Shown here piece after piece: positions 8,356 to 15,554 of a stretch of 64,000 nucleotides of DNA. The notes below the pieces were generated by a model. It did not search any database. It saw only the letters and a list, made by a program, of their open reading frames with translations, and was not told where the DNA came from. The DNA lies in assembly GCA_035604615.1 (NCBI GenBank), contig DATNID010000045.1, forward strand, positions 62,001 through 126,000. Direction: 5' to 3'. Position numbers and translations under genes: made by a program. The stretch comes from DATJLY01 sp035604615 (GTDB lineage Bacteria > Pseudomonadota > Alphaproteobacteria > ATCC43930 > CGMCC-115725). Every line of letters starts with the position of its first letter. The stretch's first letter is position 1.

Positions 8356-9273
8356 TCAGCCGCGCCGGCGGCGCCGGAACAGCCGGAGCCCCAGGAGTCC
8401 CGAGCCGAACAACGCCAGAGAGGCCGGCTCGGGCACGGCGCTTCCCTCTTCGACGATCGTCACATAGCCGTTGCCGGTCTGCGCGTCGGCGGTCTCGACC
8501 AGCAGGGACGCGGTATCGAGGAGGAAAGAGCCGCCTCCGCCTGCGCCACCTTCGTCAGCGCCGCCGCCGCCGCTGTAGCCGCCGCCGCCGCCGCCGCCGC
8601 CGTTGAAGTCGCCGCCGCCGCCGCCGCCGCCGAAGCCGCCAGCGCCGCCGCCGCCGAATCCCGAGGGGCCGCCGCCGGCGAGAACGCCCGAGAAGGTGGC
8701 GCCGTTACCGCCGTCGCCGCCGCCGCCGGCGCCGATGGTGCTCCCGCCGCCGGCACTCATGAAGCCGCCGCCGCCGGCGCCCCGAACGCCCCCGACGCCG
8801 CCGTTGCCACCGGTCCCGCCGGTCCCGGCGCCGTCGTTGCCGTTACTGCCTGCTGTTCCGGTATTGCCCCCACCGCCGGCGCTGCTTCCGCCGATGTTGG
8901 TGCCGCCGCCGCCGCCGCCGCCGGCGATCACTAAGGGCGTGTAAGTGAACGGTCCCGTTCCCAGCCTCTCGACCACGAAGCTGCCGCCGCCGCCGCCGCC
9001 GGCACTGCTCGATACGCCTGCACCGCCTACTGCGATTTCCAACACGGTGGAGGCGGTCAATGAAATTCCGCCGCCAACGATGGCGCCTTCGCCACCGGCA
9101 CCGTCGCTACCGGCGCCGCCCTGCGCGCCGGCGGCCGTGATGTCGTAAATTCCCGTCGTCGGCGCGACGAATTGGACAACAGTCCCGGAGTAGTTGATCG
9201 TCGTTGCCTCGGCTCCGGTTGCGGCGATCATGATCGCGAGAAGGGACGTGCCGGCGAGGAATTTTGCTTTCAT
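8356..9273 (-). CDS. Glycine-rich PEP-CTERM sorting domain protein
   Basis: A 305-residue secreted protein. The start at 9273 follows an AGAGAGGA ribosome binding site and gives a signal peptide (MKAKFLAGTSLLAIMIAATGAEA). A short beta-type domain (TINYSGTVVQFVAPTTGIYDI) leads into about 190 residues of nearly pure Gly with Ala, Ser and Asn, including runs of up to seven glycines. The C-terminus is a textbook PEP-CTERM signal: VPEPASLALFGSGLLGL, then basic RLFRRRRRG. Such proteins are recognised by an exosortase and displayed on the surface or in exopolysaccharide matrix; no exosortase gene is in the window. The glycine tract is encoded by GCC/GGC triplet runs (8561-8640 on the plus strand), which are prone to length change by slippage. 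Confidence 0.9.
   Translation of the reverse strand: MKAKFLAGTSLLAIMIAATGAEATTINYSGTVVQFVAPTTGIYDITAAGAQGGAGSDGAGGEGAIVGGGISLTASTVLEIAVGGAGVSSSAGGGGGGSFVVERLGTGPFTYTPLVIAGGGGGGGTNIGGSSAGGGGNTGTAGSNGNDGAGTGGTGGNGGVGGVRGAGGGGFMSAGGGSTIGAGGGGDGGNGATFSGVLAGGGPSGFGGGGAGGFGGGGGGGDFNGGGGGGGGYSGGGGADEGGAGGGGSFLLDTASLLVETADAQTGNGYVTIVEEGSAVPEPASLALFGSGLLGLRLFRRRRRG
8561..8640. repeat. Triplet (GCC)n tract inside the glycine-rich gene
   Basis: Plus-strand runs of gcc triplets, interrupted by ctgtag, gttgaagtc and gaa, encode polyglycine on the minus strand. It is a low-complexity coding tract and a candidate site for copy-number variation. Confidence 0.75.
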
Positions 9274-9672
9274 AGTATGTCCTCTCTGTTGCCGAGCGTA
9301 AACCCAGCGCAACGCGGACCGGGGATCAGTACGGTTGTTACGCAACACCCGTGCCAATCTTTCAATTACGTAATATCAATAACTTGGCTTATTAACTTTT
9401 TGTGATTGTAAAATTCTAGGACGCCCGCTGACGGCCACCGCGTAAGCCTCGGGGGTAACGGCAACCTCCCCCGGGCACGTGACGGCGCCGGTGGAACCCC
9501 TTTCCCTCAAGGGGAGAGGGCGCCATCCTCAATAAAGGCCAGATCTTATTCTGTTAAGGTTAATGTAAATCTTCCTTTTTACACAAATACGGCCAAGTTT
9601 TTCTTGAAATTCGTGGCGGTTTTGACGAGTATTCTCTCCGGAAACGCGGCTGGGCGAGAAGGACACCAAACA
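9274..9672. promoter_or_regulatory. AT-rich divergent intergenic region
   Basis: Four hundred bases without a gene, much more AT-rich than its surroundings around 9360-9420 and 9535-9600. It should hold the promoters of the PEP-CTERM gene (leftward) and the small membrane protein gene (rightward). Two items stand out. One is an inverted repeat TGTAAA-N8-TTTACA at 9564-9583, of a size that could bind a Crp/Fnr-type dimer. The other is a partial palindrome, ccctttccct followed by aaggggagaggg, at 9498-9520. No clear -35/-10 pair was assigned. Confidence 0.5.
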
Positions 9673-9918
9673 ATGCTGGCTCACGAACAGATGCGCTGGG
9701 GCTCCCAGATCATGGCCGCGATGTTCGGCGGGCCCGGCATCTTCTACATCCTCGAGAGCTTCAGCGACGCCGGCAACGCGCTCAACGGCATCGTCTATCT
9801 CGCCCTGGCGACGGCGCTGATCGTGGTGGGCCAGGGCAAGGCGGAAAAGACCGCGGCCGCCGCCGGCGCGTTGGCCCGCGTCCGGGCCGCATTGCAGACC
9901 AAAAAGCCCCGCCGCTAG
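9673..9918 (+). CDS. Small hypothetical membrane-associated protein
   Basis: An 81-residue protein of unknown function. The start at 9673 (MLAHEQMRWGSQIMAAM) is preferred over an in-frame ATG 69 bases upstream because AAGGA lies ten bases before it and the upstream extension looks non-coding. Two hydrophobic stretches are visible: IMAAMFGGPGIFYIL (about residues 14-28) and NALNGIVYLALATALIVVG (about 38-56), so it may cross the membrane twice. The C-terminus is basic (ALQTKKPRR). It precedes the adenylate cyclase by 130 bases in the same direction, but no shared role can be claimed. No family recognised. Confidence 0.6.
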   Translation: MLAHEQMRWGSQIMAAMFGGPGIFYILESFSDAGNALNGIVYLALATALIVVGQGKAEKTAAAAGALARVRAALQTKKPRR

Positions 9919-10048
9919 ACCGAATCCGGACAAAAATCCGGGGCCGGCGTACATTTCCCGAGGGGGTGCGGACATTCCTGGCCGGGTCTTTCGGCCTGTG
10001 GCAGTGTGACCCCGGCGCGCGCCCGCGCGCCGCGTTCGGGGGACCCGC

Positions 10049-11707
10049 GTGATCCGGCGGCTGCGTCTCGGTTCCGGCGTCATAATGCTGGCCTATGTGT
10101 TGACCCATCTGGTCAACCACATGCTCGGCCTCGCCTCGGTCAAGACGATGGACGAGGCGCTGTCGCACATTTACCCGGTCTGGACCAGCACGGCCGGCAC
10201 GGTCGCGCTCTACGGCGCCTTCTCCATCCACTACGCGCTGGCGCTGTGGGCGCTGTGGCAGCGGCGCACGCTGCGCATGTCGGGCGGCGAGGCGCTGCAG
10301 CTCGTGATGGGCTTCGCGATCCCGTTCATGCTGGTCGAGCATGTCGTTTCGACCCGCGTCGCCGACACCTATTTCGGCGCCAATTACGGCTATTACATCA
10401 GCGTGCTGGCGACATATTGGGTGGTGAACCCGGGGCGCGGCGCGAACCAGCTCGCGGTGCTGCTGGTGGCCTGGATCCATGCCATGATCGGGCTGCGCTA
10501 CAACCTGGTGCTCCGGCCGTGGTACGGGCGCTGGCAGCCCTATTTCTACGCCGCCGCGCTCTTGGTGCCGGTGCTCGCCATCCTCGGCGCCATCGAGGGC
10601 GGCCGCCAGGTCCTGGCGCTGGCCCAGGACCCGGCCTACCTGTCCCAGCTTCTGGCCGACCATCCGCATGCCGACACGGCGCAGGGCGTGGCCCGGCTCC
10701 AGGCGATGACCGTGGGGATCAGGCTCGGCTTCCTCTTCGCGCTGATCGCGGTGCTGGCGGCGCGGGTGCTGCGCTGGCAGTGGCAGCGCTGGCGCGGCAT
10801 CGTGCGCCTGACCTATCCCAGCGGCAAGGTGGTGGAGATCGTGCCCGGCCTGTCGGTGCTGGAGGCCAGCCGTTTCGCGGGCATTCCCCACGCCTCGGTC
10901 TGCGGCGGGCGCGGGCGGTGCTCGACCTGCCGCATCCGGGTCGCCGGCGACCGGGCGCGCCTGCCGGCCGCCTCGCCCGAGGAGCGCAAGGTGCTGGACC
11001 GCGTCGGCGCCGCGCCCGACGTGCGCCTCGCCTGCCAGCTCCGCCCGCTGGGCGATCTCCGCGTCACGCCGCTGCTGCCGCCCAACGCCCAGGCCAGCGA
11101 CGGGTTCCGCCGCCCCGATTATCTCCAGGGCATGGAAAAGGAAATCGCGATCCTGTTCGTCGACATCCGCGCCTTCACCCAATTGTCCGAGCAGAAGCTG
11201 CCCTATGACGTGGTGTTCCTGCTCAACCGTTATTTCGCCGAGATGGGCGTGGCGGTGGAGCGCGCCGGCGGGCGCATCGACAAGTTCATCGGCGACGGCG
11301 TCATGGCGCTGTTCGGTCTCGACAGCGGGCCCGAAGCCGGCAGCCGCGAGGCGCTCGCCGCCGCGCGCGCCATGGCCGAGCGCCTGGTCGAGCTCAACCG
11401 CGCGCTGGAGCACGACCTGACCGAGCCGCTGCGCATCGGCATCGGCATCCATGTCGGCCCGGCGATCGTCGGCGAGATGGGCTACGGCAAGGCGGTGTCG
11501 GTGACCGCGGTCGGCGACAGCGTCAACACCGCGAGCCGGCTCGAGGCGCTGACCAAGACCTATGGCGCGCAGCTCGTTGTGTCCGAGACCTTGGCCGTGC
11601 ATGCCGGGATCGACCTCGGCTTCGTGCCGCGGCACGAGATCGAGATTCGCGGCCGGGTCGAGCGCATGCGCATCCTGGCGCTGGCGAGCGCCCTCGACCT
11701 GCCATAG
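10049..11707 (+). CDS. cyaC: Redox-responsive class III adenylate cyclase (CyaC-like: heme membrane domain, 2Fe-2S ferredoxin, cyclase)
   Basis: A 552-residue three-part signalling enzyme that should make cAMP from ATP. Residues 1-245 form a membrane domain with about six helices and histidines H20/H24, H61, H98 and H144 in separate helices, as in the diheme anchor of succinate dehydrogenase. Residues 250-345 are a [2Fe-2S] ferredoxin domain with C285-x5-C291-x2-C294 and C329. From residue 365 follows a class III cyclase domain with AILFVDIRAFT, KFIGDGVMALFG and TAVGDSVNTASRLE, retaining metal Asp and the catalytic Asn/Arg. This order matches CyaC of Sinorhizobium meliloti, reported as regulated by the redox state of the quinone pool. 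The start is GTG at 10049 behind GGGGGA. Two Crp/Fnr-type proteins encoded at 24-25 kb are possible downstream readers. Confidence 0.88.
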   Translation: MIRRLRLGSGVIMLAYVLTHLVNHMLGLASVKTMDEALSHIYPVWTSTAGTVALYGAFSIHYALALWALWQRRTLRMSGGEALQLVMGFAIPFMLVEHVVSTRVADTYFGANYGYYISVLATYWVVNPGRGANQLAVLLVAWIHAMIGLRYNLVLRPWYGRWQPYFYAAALLVPVLAILGAIEGGRQVLALAQDPAYLSQLLADHPHADTAQGVARLQAMTVGIRLGFLFALIAVLAARVLRWQWQRWRGIVRLTYPSGKVVEIVPGLSVLEASRFAGIPHASVCGGRGRCSTCRIRVAGDRARLPAASPEERKVLDRVGAAPDVRLACQLRPLGDLRVTPLLPPNAQASDGFRRPDYLQGMEKEIAILFVDIRAFTQLSEQKLPYDVVFLLNRYFAEMGVAVERAGGRIDKFIGDGVMALFGLDSGPEAGSREALAAARAMAERLVELNRALEHDLTEPLRIGIGIHVGPAIVGEMGYGKAVSVTAVGDSVNTASRLEALTKTYGAQLVVSETLAVHAGIDLGFVPRHEIEIRGRVERMRILALASALDLP

Positions 11708-11766
11708 CTCGACATTTTCGTGCGCCGCGGATACGATTTCCTACCGAAGATTGCGCCGCCTTTGCC

Positions 11767-12321
11767 ATGACTCCCAAACCCTGTCTTTTGCGTACCTTCG
11801 CCCGCGCCCGAAGCGCCGCCGCCGCCGTCGAGATGGCTTTGCTCGCGCCGGTGCTCGTCCTGATGGCCGCCGGCCTCATCGATTTCGGCCTCGGCATCTA
11901 CACCAAGATGATGGTCGCCGACGCGGCCCAGTCGGGCGCCGCCTACGCCCAGCTCAACGCCGTCAATTACCTCCAGACGCCGTGCGCTTCGAACGCGAAC
12001 CCGGCGTGCGCCTGGGACCAGAGCATCGTCGCGGCCGCGACCAAGTCGCACGGCGCCAGCACCCTCTTCAGCACGGCGATCACCGCGACGGCCAACGTGC
12101 TGTTTTGCTGCATCGCCAGCGGCAGCGTCGATGTCTCCAACTGCACGCAGCCGCCCGCCGCCGCGCCGAGCTGCTCGCCCGCCGCCGGCATCTACGTGCA
12201 GGTCGTGGCATCGTCGCAATACAACACGCTGCTGCCCTACCACCTCGCCAGCGGGCTCCTCAATTACACCATCCCCAGAGCCATCCCGATGCAGTCGATC
12301 TATCTCGTGCGCATCCACTAG
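11767..12321 (+). CDS. TadE-like pilus assembly pseudopilin
   Basis: A 184-residue protein with the TadE/TadG-type N-terminus: a short basic leader (FARARSAAAAVEMALLAPV) with the conserved Glu after the presumed prepilin peptidase site, then a single membrane helix (ALLAPVLVLMAAGLIDFGLGIY). The remainder is extracytoplasmic, with cysteine pairs (TPCASNANPACAW, CCIASGS, NCTQ, SCSP) that could form disulfides. TadE-like proteins are minor pseudopilins needed for Flp pilus formation. A second TadE-like gene follows 18 bases downstream, and the Tad secretion genes are 2.5 kb to the right, so it likely serves that system. The repeated cysteines are more than usual for TadE. Confidence 0.83.
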   Translation: MTPKPCLLRTFARARSAAAAVEMALLAPVLVLMAAGLIDFGLGIYTKMMVADAAQSGAAYAQLNAVNYLQTPCASNANPACAWDQSIVAAATKSHGASTLFSTAITATANVLFCCIASGSVDVSNCTQPPAAAPSCSPAAGIYVQVVASSQYNTLLPYHLASGLLNYTIPRAIPMQSIYLVRIH

Positions 12322-12339
12322 GCGAGCGGACCGCACGAC

Positions 12340-12813
12340 ATGGCGCAAGGCTCGATCCCGGCGTCGCCCCCGCGAAGCGGCATGCCGCCGCGCCGGCGGC
12401 GCGAGCAGTCCGGCGTGACGGTGATCGAGTTCGCCATTCTGCTACCGTTCTTCGTCGTGCTGATCTTCGGCCTCATTGAGTTCGCTCAGGTGGTGTTCTT
12501 GCAGGCCGCGCTGCAGCACGCGGTCACCGCCGCCGCCCGCTGCGCCAGCGAGTTCGCGCAGACCAACGCGCTCGGCGCCGGCGCCACCCCGCCGGATTGC
12601 AGCAGCATCGGCAATATCAAGCTCGTCGCGGTGCAGGGCGCCTACGGGCTGAGCGTCCCCCAGAGCGCCTTCACGCCCGCGCTGGCAAGCAACGGGTTCA
12701 ACTGCGTCAGCGCGAACTACCCCTTCAGCTTCGGCGTCCCGTTCATGCCGCGCTTCAACATCCCGCTGACGGCCAATTCCTGCTATCCGGCCGCGCCGGC
12801 GTCGACGCGATAG
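12340..12813 (+). CDS. TadE-like pilus assembly pseudopilin
   Basis: A 157-residue TadE-like protein. The leader MAQGSIPASPPRSGMPPRRRREQSG is followed by VTVIEFAILLPFFVVLIFGL, which has the Glu at position +5 and the hydrophobic helix expected of pseudopilins processed by the Tad prepilin peptidase. The exported part is about 100 residues with Cys at AARCASEF, PPDCSS, FNCVSA and SCYP. It sits 18 bases after the preceding TadE-like gene and is probably co-translated with it. It faces the small 65-residue gene to the right, leaving 7 bases between stops. Assignment as TadE versus TadF cannot be made from sequence alone. Confidence 0.83.
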   Translation: MAQGSIPASPPRSGMPPRRRREQSGVTVIEFAILLPFFVVLIFGLIEFAQVVFLQAALQHAVTAAARCASEFAQTNALGAGATPPDCSSIGNIKLVAVQGAYGLSVPQSAFTPALASNGFNCVSANYPFSFGVPFMPRFNIPLTANSCYPAAPASTR

Positions 12814-12820
12814 GCGCCGC

Positions 12821-13018
12821 TCACGCGTCGGGCTCGGTGCGCCGCGCCGCGTCGACCAGGCGTTCCGCCATCTTCAGCACCAGCCGCTGCTGGTGGTCCG
12901 AGAGGGTAAGGTAATGATCGAGATCGAAGCCGGCGCGGCGAATGAGCTCGTGCTCGGCGACGATGTCCTCGTCCCGCCGAATCCTTGCCGCGGAGAGCGT
13001 GCCTTGAGGGTCGCTCAC
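12821..13018 (-). CDS. Small acidic hypothetical protein linked to the pilus N-domain protein
   Basis: A 65-residue protein, MSDPQGTLSAARIRRDEDIV and onward, without signal or membrane segment. Its start overlaps the stop of the upstream gene by 4 bases (ATGA at 13015-13018), the usual mark of translational coupling, and this is the main reason to accept such a short reading frame. The sequence is predicted mostly helical (DLDHYLTLSDHQQRLVLKMAERLVDA). No family is recognised. By context it may assist the pilus-type protein encoded just before it. Confidence 0.6.
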   Translation of the reverse strand: MSDPQGTLSAARIRRDEDIVAEHELIRRAGFDLDHYLTLSDHQQRLVLKMAERLVDAARRTEPDA

Positions 13019-13593
13019 CCGTTCGGCGGCTTCGCGTAGGGGGCGGCAGGCTGAGCGCCTCCGGCGGGCTGCTGTTGCGGTGCGCCCTGGCCCGATGGAG
13101 GAGCGCCGGCGCCCGCGGCAGCGGCGGTCGGCGGCGGCGTCGGCAGCGAGCCGCCTTGCTCGTGCTCATAGAAGACGCACTGCGGCTCGCAATAGTAATC
13201 GGTGACGTCGGTCTCGCGCGTGATCGCCACCATGCCGCCCTGCTCCGGCACGACCTCGATGTCGCGGCCGAGGAGGCGCCGTCCGGCATCGTCATAGACC
13301 AGCAGGTTGGTCACGCCCGGCTTGCGCCCGAGCACGAAGATCAGGTTGTTGCGCTCGTTGATCAGGTCGGCGATGTCGGGGTTGGCGATCAGCGCCACCG
13401 CGGCGTTGGCGCGCAAGGTCAACGCCTCGGCATGGTTGACCGTCACCTTGAGCGGCGCGGTCTGTACGGCCGGAGTCGCGGGGGCGGCCGATTGGGCGAA
13501 ACCGGCGCTGTGCGCGCCGAGCAGCATCGCGGCCGCGACCGCGATCCTGCCTGCACTCTTCCGGCGATGCTGTAGGAGTCCCTGCCGCGCCAT
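13015..13593 (-). CDS. Exported protein with the pilus/secretin N-terminal domain (CpaC-N-like, no secretin)
   Basis: A 192-residue exported protein. The start at 13593 (MARQGLLQHRRKSAG) has GGAG nine bases upstream and yields a signal peptide ending near AGFAQ. After it comes one domain of about 90 residues (LKVTVNHAEALTLRANAAVALIANPDIADLI and onward to VEVVP-type end) that matches the N-terminal domain of CpaC/RcpA secretins, compare the VANSTIADVV and VIGKKVGETNVFFFD stretches of the CpaC encoded at 19972-21435. No secretin domain follows. Instead there is a Cys-x3-Cys segment (YYCEPQCVFYE) and a Pro/Gln/Ala-rich tail. It may be an accessory periplasmic part of the Tad machine. Bases 13594-13784 separate it from the divergent tadD-like gene. 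Confidence 0.75.
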   Translation of the reverse strand: MARQGLLQHRRKSAGRIAVAAAMLLGAHSAGFAQSAAPATPAVQTAPLKVTVNHAEALTLRANAAVALIANPDIADLINERNNLIFVLGRKPGVTNLLVYDDAGRRLLGRDIEVVPEQGGMVAITRETDVTDYYCEPQCVFYEHEQGGSLPTPPPTAAAAGAGAPPSGQGAPQQQPAGGAQPAAPYAKPPNG

Positions 13594-13784
13594 TGCCACT
13601 CCGTCCCGCGCCCCCCGAATCATTAGCAAAATCCTCGAAAAAATCATAGGCATAAGCAACCGCGCCCGATTCGGGCGCGGCCAAGTTTGCCATTGGCCCG
13701 GGGGCGACATAGAATTGCCCCGGGTCTACAAGCTCGTCCGCGGCGATGGGGCGCGTCCGGCGGATTTGTGCGGCGGGGGAACAC

Positions 13785-14567
13785 ATGGCGCCAGGCTTGA
13801 GCCGGCAACTCGGCGCATTGGTCGCGATTTCGCTTCTCCTCGGCGGCTGCGCCGGCGATGGTGACAAGACCGCCGATAACCGCGAGAAATCCGAGCTCAC
13901 CCGAACCCTGGTCGACGCCGCGGCCGCGGCGCAGTCCCAGAACGACGCCACCACCGCGGCGACCTATTACCGCAGCGCGCTGACGCGCGACCCCGGCAAC
14001 GCGGCCGCCGCAATTGGCCTGATGCAGAGCCTCAGGGTCATCGGCGGACTCGACGAGGCCCGTGCGGTAGCCGAGAAGTCCCTCTCGCTCCACCCGAACG
14101 ATCCTGCGGTGCTCGCCGAGGGCGCCAAGGTCAAGCTCGCCACCGGCCAGATCGACGACGCGATCAAACTGCTGAAGCGGGCGGTGACGGACGACGGCAA
14201 GGACTGGAAATCGCGCTCGGCGCTCGGCCTCGCCTATGACCGGGTCGGCGACTATGCTCGCGCTGACGAGAGCTACCAGGAGGCGCTCACGATCTCGCCT
14301 GAGAACGCGACAGTGCTCAACAACTATGCCTTGTCGCGGGCGATGGCGAACGATCTCGACGGCGCGCGCGCGCTGCTGGTTCGCGCCATCGCCTCGCCCA
14401 ACGCCGACATGCGCGTGCGCCAGAACCTTGCGCTGGTCTATGCGCTGAGCGGCGACATGGGCAAGGCCGAGGAGCTGACGCGGCACGATCTGCCGCCGGC
14501 GCTGGCGAGCGAAGCGCTCGATTTCTACCGTCGCCTGGCGGAAGCGGCGGCGACGCAGCGGCAATAG
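13785..14567 (+). CDS. tadD: TadD-like TPR lipoprotein
   Basis: A 260-residue lipoprotein with tetratricopeptide repeats. The start at 13785 gives a lipoprotein signal ending in the lipobox LLGGC (Cys about 24), so the protein should be lipid-anchored facing the periplasm. TPR-type helix pairs occupy residues about 45-250, for example ATYYRSALTRDPGNAAAAIG, SRSALGLAYDRVGDYARADE and NATVLNNYALSRAMANDLDG. TadD proteins of this kind help secretin assembly in Tad pilus systems. It is convergent with tadC (5 bases between stops), supporting that role. The in-frame ATG at 13746 would put 13 extra residues before the signal and is not used. Confidence 0.8.
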   Translation: MAPGLSRQLGALVAISLLLGGCAGDGDKTADNREKSELTRTLVDAAAAAQSQNDATTAATYYRSALTRDPGNAAAAIGLMQSLRVIGGLDEARAVAEKSLSLHPNDPAVLAEGAKVKLATGQIDDAIKLLKRAVTDDGKDWKSRSALGLAYDRVGDYARADESYQEALTISPENATVLNNYALSRAMANDLDGARALLVRAIASPNADMRVRQNLALVYALSGDMGKAEELTRHDLPPALASEALDFYRRLAEAAATQRQ

Positions 14568-14572
14568 CGCGC

Positions 14573-15538
14573 TCAGCCGCCGCGGAAAGCCGCCATCACC
14601 TGGATGATGGTCGGGCCGATCAGCACCATGAACAGCACGGGCAGGAAGAACGTCACCATCGGCACGGTGAGCTTCGCCGGCAGCGACGCAGCCTTTTCCT
14701 CGGCCCGCGCCATGCGCGCCTCGCGGCTTTCCTGCGACACGACGCGGAGCGCAGCACCCAGGGGCGTCCCGTATTTCTCTGACTGGATCAGCGACGTGAC
14801 CAGCGACTTGACCGCCGGCGACCCGGTTCGCTCGGCGAAGTTCTCGAGCGCGGTGCGCCGGTCGGCAAGGAAGGCGAGCTCGGCCGTAGTGATCGCGACT
14901 TCTTCCGACAGAGCCGGCGCGTCGGCGGCCATCTCCTCGCTGACGCGGGAGAACGCGGCCTCGAGCGACGTTCCGGATTCGATGCAGATGACCATCAGGT
15001 CGAGCGCGTCGGGAAAGGTCTTCTGGATCTCCTGCTGGCGCTTGGCGATCGCGTTCGACACCATGATGCCCGGCAGCAAGAAGGCGACCAGCACGACGCC
15101 GGTGCAGATCAGCACCTTGAACGACGCCGCCATGTGCACGTTGCCGCCGAACAGGAGGAGCGCTGCGAAACCGGTAAGGCCCAGGGGCAGCGCCAGCCTA
15201 AGGAAGGTGAAGGTGATGATCGCCTGTGGGCTGCGATAGCCGGCGCGGATCATCTTCTTTCTGAGCGCCGGCTGCTCGGTGATGTTCTTGACGTTGAGCT
15301 TCTCGAGCACGATGCGCATGAAATTGTCGCGCCCTGACGTCATGCGCCGCAATGACGGCCGCGCTTGGTCGAGCCGCTGCTTGCGCTGCTGGCTCAGCTC
15401 GCCGCGGCGCTGGTTGATGATCTTGAGCCGGCTCTTGAAGATGTCGGGCTCGAGCCACGGCAACCCCAAGCCGATGACGGTCAGGAACGCCAGCACGGCG
15501 AAGATAAGCGGGATCAGCGTTTCGGGGTGGTCGAACAT
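14573..15538 (-). CDS. tadC: Tad pilus inner-membrane platform protein TadC
   Basis: A 321-residue type II secretion F-domain protein. An N-terminal helix (LIPLIFAVLAFLTVIGLGL) and a second helix pair near residues 105-155 precede the cytoplasmic four-helix F domain (FPDALDLMVICIESGTSLEAAFSRVSEEM), with a C-terminal helix (VPMVTFFLPVLFMVLIGPTII). TadC pairs with TadB to form the platform on which the CpaF motor acts to insert Flp pilin. It is the last gene of the cpaA-to-tadC run, 16 bases after tadB. Length and motif order are normal for the family. Confidence 0.9.
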   Translation of the reverse strand: MFDHPETLIPLIFAVLAFLTVIGLGLPWLEPDIFKSRLKIINQRRGELSQQRKQRLDQARPSLRRMTSGRDNFMRIVLEKLNVKNITEQPALRKKMIRAGYRSPQAIITFTFLRLALPLGLTGFAALLLFGGNVHMAASFKVLICTGVVLVAFLLPGIMVSNAIAKRQQEIQKTFPDALDLMVICIESGTSLEAAFSRVSEEMAADAPALSEEVAITTAELAFLADRRTALENFAERTGSPAVKSLVTSLIQSEKYGTPLGAALRVVSQESREARMARAEEKAASLPAKLTVPMVTFFLPVLFMVLIGPTIIQVMAAFRGG

Positions 15539-15554
15539 TGGCGGCGCCGCTCCC

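Noticed and set aside
8561..8640. GCC-repeat tract considered as a non-coding microsatellite
   Set aside because: It lies in frame inside a gene with a signal peptide and a C-terminal PEP-CTERM motif.
9529..10083. A 184-codon minus-strand frame over the small membrane protein
   Set aside because: Its N-terminal half is Arg/Gly-rich and covers the cyclase promoter; the plus-strand frame has hydrophobic helices and a proper ribosome binding site.
9782..11635. A 617-codon minus-strand frame opposite the cyclase
   Set aside because: No domain, Arg/His/Asp-rich composition. The plus strand encodes a fully recognisable three-domain cyclase.
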